From Aquatica leii (taxonomy: Eukaryota; Arthropoda; Insecta; Coleoptera; Lampyridae), in NCBI GenBank assembly GCA_035610365.1, contig CM069435.1, forward strand, positions 66,957,389 to 67,021,388: 64,000 bases of DNA. Reading direction: 5' to 3'. Position numbers and translations under genes: made by a program. The notes below the pieces were generated by a model that was not told the DNA's origin, did no database searches, and saw only the letters and a program-made list of their open reading frames with translations. Of the stretch, positions 59,088 through 64,000 are shown one piece after another. How positions within the stretch are numbered: the first letter of the stretch is position 1; each line of letters opens with the position of its first letter.

Positions 59088-59880
59088 TTAATGACTGATT
59101 AAATGCTCGAACTGTCTCCCATCACACTGAATGCACTGTTGAAACCGCTTATGTGTGGACATTGCTGCAGTTTGACTTTATGTTCTTGACAAGCTACGAA
59201 TTGCATCTCGCATTCGTATTTTCATGTCGTCTGTCGTTGTTGGTGGAAACTGGTAAAAAATATCTTCTAACAGTCCTCATAAATAGAAGAAAAAGTCTGG
59301 GGATTCGAAGAGCTAAGTAAATAGAAATGTGCTGGGTAGCCGTTTAATTGAAAAAACTTATTTTGCCGTAATTTTAACAGCATATCTAATAAAATAGGCA
59401 TTTGATTTACCAACAAATCAAAAAACACGGTACTATTTAGTAGTTGATTAAAAAAATAGAGACCTATAATAGTTCCGCCCAGGATAGCACACCAAACATT
59501 AAGACTCCAATGGCTTTGATGTTAAACTTCGCGTAAGCAGTGAAGGTTGTTGTCAGATCAGTAGTACATATTATGTAAATAAACGTTTCCATCACTTCTA
59601 AAAGTTACCTCATCCGTCCAAAAAAATTTGAATAAAAATTCTCTATTTTTCCTAATCATACCCAACATCCAATGACAATAATCTATCCGTCGGTTTATAT
59701 CTTGTTACGGACGAAATTTTTATTACGTACGACTGTGTATATTGACTTGAAATTAGATTCCGGTTTTCACGCCCTCTACCGATCTTTTTCTCGTGGTTGT
59801 CATTTGGCGAAAAATCGTGATGCTGTCAATTGCATAAAATGGTATGGACGTTTTGAGTAATTTCTGTTTCCAATACCATC
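59088..59880 (-). pseudogene. DDE transposase of a Tc1/mariner-related insect family, broken
   Basis: On the minus strand, in order: KRPYHFMQL (about 59850-59825), then an insertion of about 120 bp, then INRRIDYCHWML (about 59697-59660). FFWTDEVTFRSDG with NVYLHNMYY (about 59620-59560) holds the first catalytic Asp (family: LFTDESxFxxxGxxNxHNxHYW). SHWSLNVWCAILGGTIIGLYFF follows (about 59515-59450), then LNGYPAHF near 59355 (family: QQDGCPAHY), where the second catalytic Asp is replaced by Asn. The GRGGPVxWPPRSPDLTPLDFFLWGYLK segment is almost entirely deleted. IFFTSFHQQR-like text and QCDGRQFEHL with a stop near 59090 finish the protein. Multiple frameshifts and stops occur. Confidence 0.85.
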
Positions 59881-60177
59881 CGGAATAATGGAAATTCAAT
59901 TGTAATTACATTAAGTACATAAAATATTTGAGGCGTCACAGGGTAAGATAATTGCTGTCGTTTATTAAAATTTGTTCGTACTTCCTGTTTCATTTAACAG
60001 CCATTTTTTATCCGCTTCGAGCACATGTATGTTTACAATAAAGGAATGGCGAATCGTAATTCTTACTAGGAAATCACGTTACCGTACACATACGTTTTTG
60101 GAAGGCGGTTGCTACGCCACGAAAACGAGGTCTCGATAAGCCCTACCGTGGGAGATGTTACTACCTGTGAATTACTC

Positions 60178-60325
60178 GACTGGGTTATCAGCCACCTGTT
60201 CTACGTTACTATTTATCTGAGTCGATACACTGGAGTCCTATTCAATACTAAAGGCAGACGTTGATTGTGTTATCAGCCACCTGTTCTGATTCGCTGCGTA
60301 CAGTAGTCGATACACCGGTTTTTAT
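60178..60325 (+). repeat. two-copy tandem repeat, period about 85 bp
   Basis: GTTATCAGCCACCTGTTCT is perfectly repeated at 60184-60202 and about 60270-60288. AGTCGATACAC follows each copy at a similar distance (about 60220 and 60307). The segment between is diverged. Confidence 0.7.
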
Positions 60326-60418
60326 ACATATTTAATGAATTATTAATACTAATTGTTTTAGCTTAATATTCTTTGTGAGTTGGTGTGTGACACGATTTGT
60401 CGTTAATGCTCATTACAG

Positions 60419-60470
60419 GCCACTGGAGGGGGAAAACGTTTTCTTCACGCTAGTGGAAGCTGAACTTCGG
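60419..60470 (+). other. candidate short exon (AG / GTGAGT borders)
   Basis: GCTCATTACAG lies immediately before and GGGTGAGTTAC immediately after a 51-base GC-richer segment. One frame is open across the segment, reading PLEGENVFFTLVEAELR. The donor GGTGAGT is close to consensus. No neighbouring exon could be tied to it, so it may be an untranslated or chance exon. Confidence 0.25.
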
Positions 60471-61029
60471 GTGAGTTACTTTAATTGATTTTTGTGTATA
60501 TCGTTGTCACGAAAAATTACTCACAAAATTTTGATTCATATTAACGCTTGTAAATATATGTAATGTGTAGCTACCAATAAGGTGATTATAATCATTGATT
60601 TTACTGTATCGCATACTGTGTGTGGGTGAAGAATACTTACTTCGATTTACTTTAAATGGGTGTTGTGTGTTGCCGATACTGCAGGCATTCACGTACTAAA
60701 TCTTCTATATAATTCTATAAATTTACTTGTTGCGAAATTAAAGTTTACTACCCTTATTAATGTTTATTGTTAATTCTCCTAGTATTTAGGATTTCAGAAT
60801 TCAATGTATAACGATTATTCTGCTACTCTAAGTTAAAACTGTGATATTTGTTAACTATAATCTTAAAGTGATTAAATTTGTTAAGCTCTCCTGTTAATTC
60901 TCTCTCTCTCTTGTGGTTATTGTTCCCTACTAACTAATTTGGGCTACTCGATCAGCCGAGTATAAGGATTACGAACCTTCAATTGAGTTACAAGTTTGGT
61001 TCATCTGTCGTGAGCGGGACAGAAGCATT

Positions 61030-61120
61030 ACGTTGGATCAGCTCTGGCGCCCTTAAGCATATTTCCTTTTATTTTGAACCTCCCCTACTCCCGACTATTG
61101 TGAGTTGGCCATGCAAGGTT
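61030..61120 (+). repeat. TGGCGCCCTTA segment, copy 1
   Basis: TGGCGCCCTTA, then CCC-rich text, CGACT, GAGTTGGCCATGC recur in the same order at 63132-63212 (TGGCGCCCTTA, CGCCCTC, CGACTGGAGATAGTTGGCCTGC). Upstream, ATTACGAA...TTCAATTGAG at about 60968 resembles GTTACG...CGAATTGAG at about 63103. Confidence 0.45.
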
Positions 61121-61842
61121 CGTAAAACCAAAAGCTTGTAACAATCTTTGTCATTTAAAGCTAAGACAACTATGTATAAAAAAAATTAAACATTAAATAC
61201 TAAATTATATAACCAAAAATCTACAGGAAAAGTAAACATATTTTTCAATGCATTTTTTTGCAAAACTTAATTATGCTTAAAATACACAATAGATTGAGTG
61301 GATAACTACACATATTCAATTCCTAGTAGTAAATAAATTGCCATCTTTAGATTAATAAAATATTATGCAACGTTTGCAAAATGACCAATATGAAAAAATA
61401 TGTATAACGTATTAATGAATTTTGTATGAACTAAATTGATGCTTCAAGCGTTTAAATTTTTGCGTTAAATTTATAACAAGATGACGCATTGACAACGAGA
61501 GCAGCGTATACAAATTACTAAGCTATCTATTGGCTAAGAAAATCGTACCAATCATTTTGTATCGAAATGTTTTCATTAAAGTGACACTCGGATCTTAATA
61601 AATTGATAGAAATGCTGATTGGGGCTGATTTTACATCTATAATTCAAATAAGTTTTGTATGTACCATGGGCTTAAACCATAACTTATGAACAATGTAAGG
61701 AAAACAATGTCAATGGACATGTAGAAGTTTTACTAGAGTGAAGCACTGCCCTTTTGAAACTCCTTAAATGTAGGAGAATACTCTAATGTACTTCCACAAA
61801 TGCATTATATTAATAAATGATGTAAGTAACATAAACGAATTA

Positions 61843-61971
61843 TGATGGCAGAATCATCTCATATAGTAAATTTACTATGTAAAAATGATAATTTGGAAAT
61901 TGCTATAGCAGTGTTAAGGTTTGTTACGATCATTTTCTTTAATTATTCATATCCATATTTTTCGATGCATT
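61843..61971 (+). CDS. 42-codon ORF with splice-donor-like junction, unknown
   Basis: ATG ATG opens a frame reading MMAESSHIVNLLCKNDNLEI then AIAVLR. At that point AAG|GTTTGT (about 61919) resembles a 5' splice site, and the remaining codons before the TAG are T-rich. The first 26 residues look like a real protein N-terminus. It could be a short first coding exon of a host gene, but no second exon was identified. Confidence 0.25.
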
Positions 61972-62119
61972 AGTTATTTTCTATGCTTTTTCCGGGACGT
62001 GAAAAACTATTTACAAGTTAAACCAACTTTACGTTATACGCATGCTTTAAGATAAAAATGCATTAAGAGGTAGCCATCTTTATACACAAAACGAGAACAG
62101 CGAATTTTTGAAACCAGCT

Positions 62120-62530
62120 GCATTTTGTTTATGCATCCACTAGTTTGGGATTTTAAAATTTCAAAGTTCGCCTACTACTTGCTTTTGATGAAGAATTCCG
62201 ATAGTAGTTTTGGTGTCTTCACTCGCATTTGCGGATTTCGAAGCAGTAGTAACCTTAGGTATGTTCGTGTATTCTTGCATGCAAAAATATCAATATTTTG
62301 ATTGTAATAACACGTTTTCCTTTTAGATAAATCATAACTCTGTAAGGACTGTCTTGGCTACTCTTAGATTTTTTTTGCGTATTGTAATTCGCATATCATT
62401 AGGTAACCGTTTCCGGTAAGCGATGGTTTGTACTTTTGTCTTGCGCATCTGCATTAGCTTCGTTTTAGGTGGTTTAGTAGCGAAACGGAAGTTGTATCCC
62501 CACGCAAGGACTTTAATTGTCATAGATAGT
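62120..62530. other. less AT-rich segment with open frames on both strands
   Basis: On the plus strand a frame runs open over about 62150-62257 (FAYYLLLMKNSDSS, then FTRICGFRSS) up to CTTAG|GTATGT, a donor-like site. On the minus strand a basic 63-codon ORF (62332-62523) reads ATKPPKTKLMQMRKTKVQ. Neither has a recognised family. The higher GC content and donor-like site make a host exon possible. Confidence 0.2.
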
Positions 62531-63131
62531 AGGCGTAAATCAACCAGTTAATGTTTGGTGGTTTTATTGTTGCTGCTACTACGGGAGGAACCTAAATTCT
62601 TGCTACTTGTAGCCCTGGTTAATTTACGGCAGATAAATCTTGGAACCAAGATAAGCTATAAAACTTTCTTAATTTTATTTTTATTGATTTAGTTCGTTAA
62701 GCATGGCATGTACTTGAGCATGCGTAGTTATTATTAGTTGAGATTAGTTGTATTCCTTCCAAATTTATGCGTAGATAGTAGATATAGTTGATTAGCGTAC
62801 GGCATGTGACGATACAAGCGCTTATATCGAGATTAATCTAGGCCGTTTTTTTTTGTTGTTATGCTTAGATATATTTTAAGTTGTATACTCGGAAAACAGG
62901 CAACTGCGTTATCTGTATTTTATTTAATTTTGCTTTAAATTTTTAATTAATATTCCTTTTGTCATTTAACGCTTTTTACTGCTATTTTAACTTTTCCCAC
63001 CCTTAAAAGAAAGCTTTTAGTGCTTGTAGTTGGTATCCATATTAGTAGGCTTAACATAGACAGAAATATAGTGCAAGGTACCCGCACACCTGGGAAACGT
63101 TCCGGGTTACGTTTGCGAATTGAGGTTAATT

Positions 63132-63215
63132 TGGTGGCGCCCTTATAATTGAATCTTATTGAAAAGTAAAGAAAATTATTATCTACGCCCTCACGACTGG
63201 AGATAGTTGGCCTGC
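63132..63215 (+). repeat. TGGCGCCCTTA segment, copy 2
   Basis: This is the same-orientation partner of 61030-61120, 2.09 kb downstream. TGGCGCCC matches the start of the primer-binding site complementary to a lysine tRNA 3' end used by many Ty3/gypsy elements. Only eight bases match, so the identification is weak. Confidence 0.4.
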
Positions 63216-64000
63216 TTCTGTTGGCTTAGTCGACTTGGGGTTTTCTCGCATTGCTACCCAGCCTATGTTTGTTCGCGCCAGCGTTAGCAGTGACAGGTTA
63301 ACACACTGATTTTTACCTGCGTAATTCAAATAAAGTTTGAATATAACACAGACTAAAACCACATTGTATAACCATTGTAAGATGCCACCAAAGTGAATTC
63401 TATAATCTATAGTTTGTTTAATGTTTATTGTGTTTTTTAAATTATTAATTTTTTTTTAATAACTTTGTTGCTGTTTGATGATTAAGTACATCTACTCGTA
63501 ATTGGTCAACAAAAACTTTGAAGAATAATTCCCATAGCTACCCCCATTTATAACTAATTTGGTCCTTCAGCCAAATTGCATTAGAATAATAGGGACATGG
63601 ATCAGCGAAATCCAATTTAAACTTGTATGGTGATTGATTAAGTAATTGAGAAATGTTTACATTCTTTAAAATTATTAGCGTCACTAAAAATATAGGAGCT
63701 CTCCACCGCTAAAGAAAGTCACTTGTTTGCAGATGTTTAATTTAGGTGCTTACCTACTGTTTCTACCATTCTTATTTAGTACATAGTTTCTATCTTACTC
63801 AGCGACTTTACATTTCAACCTATAGTTATTTCAAAATAACGATTTGTTATTTAAGTATTGGTATTCGTTTAATGTTATGAACTTTTAGAGTAGTTTTGTA
63901 TATTCTAGCTGTCTTAGTGTTAATAAAATCTAAAGTGGCATAATAAATCACTGTTAGTAATTAGCTAATTAACAATACAAAAGCTGAATCAATTTGAGTA
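63216..64000. other. intergenic sequence
   Basis: Nothing was recognised. The sequence returns to the AT-rich character of the rest of the window after about 63400. Confidence 0.4.

Larger units (their letters stand above)
60154..61000 (+). mobile_element. candidate LTR or element 5' end
   Basis: The segment starts TGTTACTACCTGTG and could end near GAGTTACA (about 60990), giving TG...CA limits. It is followed by TTTGGTTCATCTGTCGTGAG and GCGGGACAG, which resembles an LTR-element primer-binding and leader region, then TGGCGCCCTTA at 61047. Within it GTTATCAGCCACCTGTTCT occurs twice (60184 and 60270) with a following GTCGATACAC. No gag frame follows within the next kilobase, so if this is an LTR it is a solo or relic copy. 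Confidence 0.3.

Noticed and set aside
62332..62523. Basic minus ORF with a ribosomal-protein-like look
   Set aside because: No match in order of residues to any ribosomal or histone family I know; kept only as part of a descriptive block.
1..64000. CRISPR array, prophage or bacterial operon
   Set aside because: No regular spacer arrays, no ribosome binding sites or dense ORFs; the recognised elements are eukaryotic.

Overview
This window looks like non-coding, very AT-rich DNA from an arthropod, most likely an insect. It has no operons, ribosome binding sites or dense long ORFs. What can be recognised is a layered set of eukaryotic transposable elements of types common in insects: piggyBac, Penelope-like, Jockey/CR1-type LINEs, Ty3/gypsy, IS630/Tc1-like transposases and MITEs. 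No host gene could be named with confidence. All assignments come from reading conserved protein motifs and repeats by eye, without any search.

Layout. 0-11 kb is AT-rich sequence with a broken piggyBac transposase near 2.1 kb and a Penelope-type 3' stem-loop near 8.2 kb (minus strand). 11.3-15.5 kb holds two degenerate tandem arrays (periods about 95 and 155 bp) with a perfect 20-bp palindrome between them. 16.2-18.3 kb is a long imperfect inverted repeat around a 1.2-kb core. 19.3-22.2 kb has short foldback elements and a TTA microsatellite. 22.7-25.5 kb is the best preserved element, a 5'-truncated LINE on the minus strand with an unbroken 779-codon ORF. It is followed at 25.86-26.0 kb by a 144-bp MITE with perfect 8-bp target duplications.

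29-36.6 kb is a retroelement graveyard: gypsy gag and RNase H remnants (plus strand), then a broken Penelope-like element flanked by direct repeats and the integrase end of another gypsy element (both minus strand), and a possible solo LTR. 38.4-43.9 kb contains two diverged copies of an unidentified repeat. One copy carries an extra open frame with a signal-peptide-like start; the other ends in a 101-codon open frame. Between them lies a 0.5-kb TIR element. 47.0 kb has a near-perfect hairpin made of two head-to-head Penelope 3' ends. 48.2-51.8 kb holds a dead IS630/Tc1-type transposase and a dead gypsy gag with a zinc knuckle, bracketed by about 110-bp direct repeats. 51.8-54.4 kb has a LINE RT fragment and a Penelope-like element with a GIY-YIG domain, whose 5' part is inverted.

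From about 58.3 kb to 63.4 kb the sequence is visibly less AT-rich. It holds a CGTA-rich cluster, another dead DDE transposase (minus strand), a tandem motif, possible LTR/leader segments sharing TGGCGCCCTTA, and several splice-donor-like junctions after short open frames. The elements do not act as a pathway. The window records repeated insertion, inversion and decay, and the 5-kb right-hand block is the most likely place for host or regulatory sequence.
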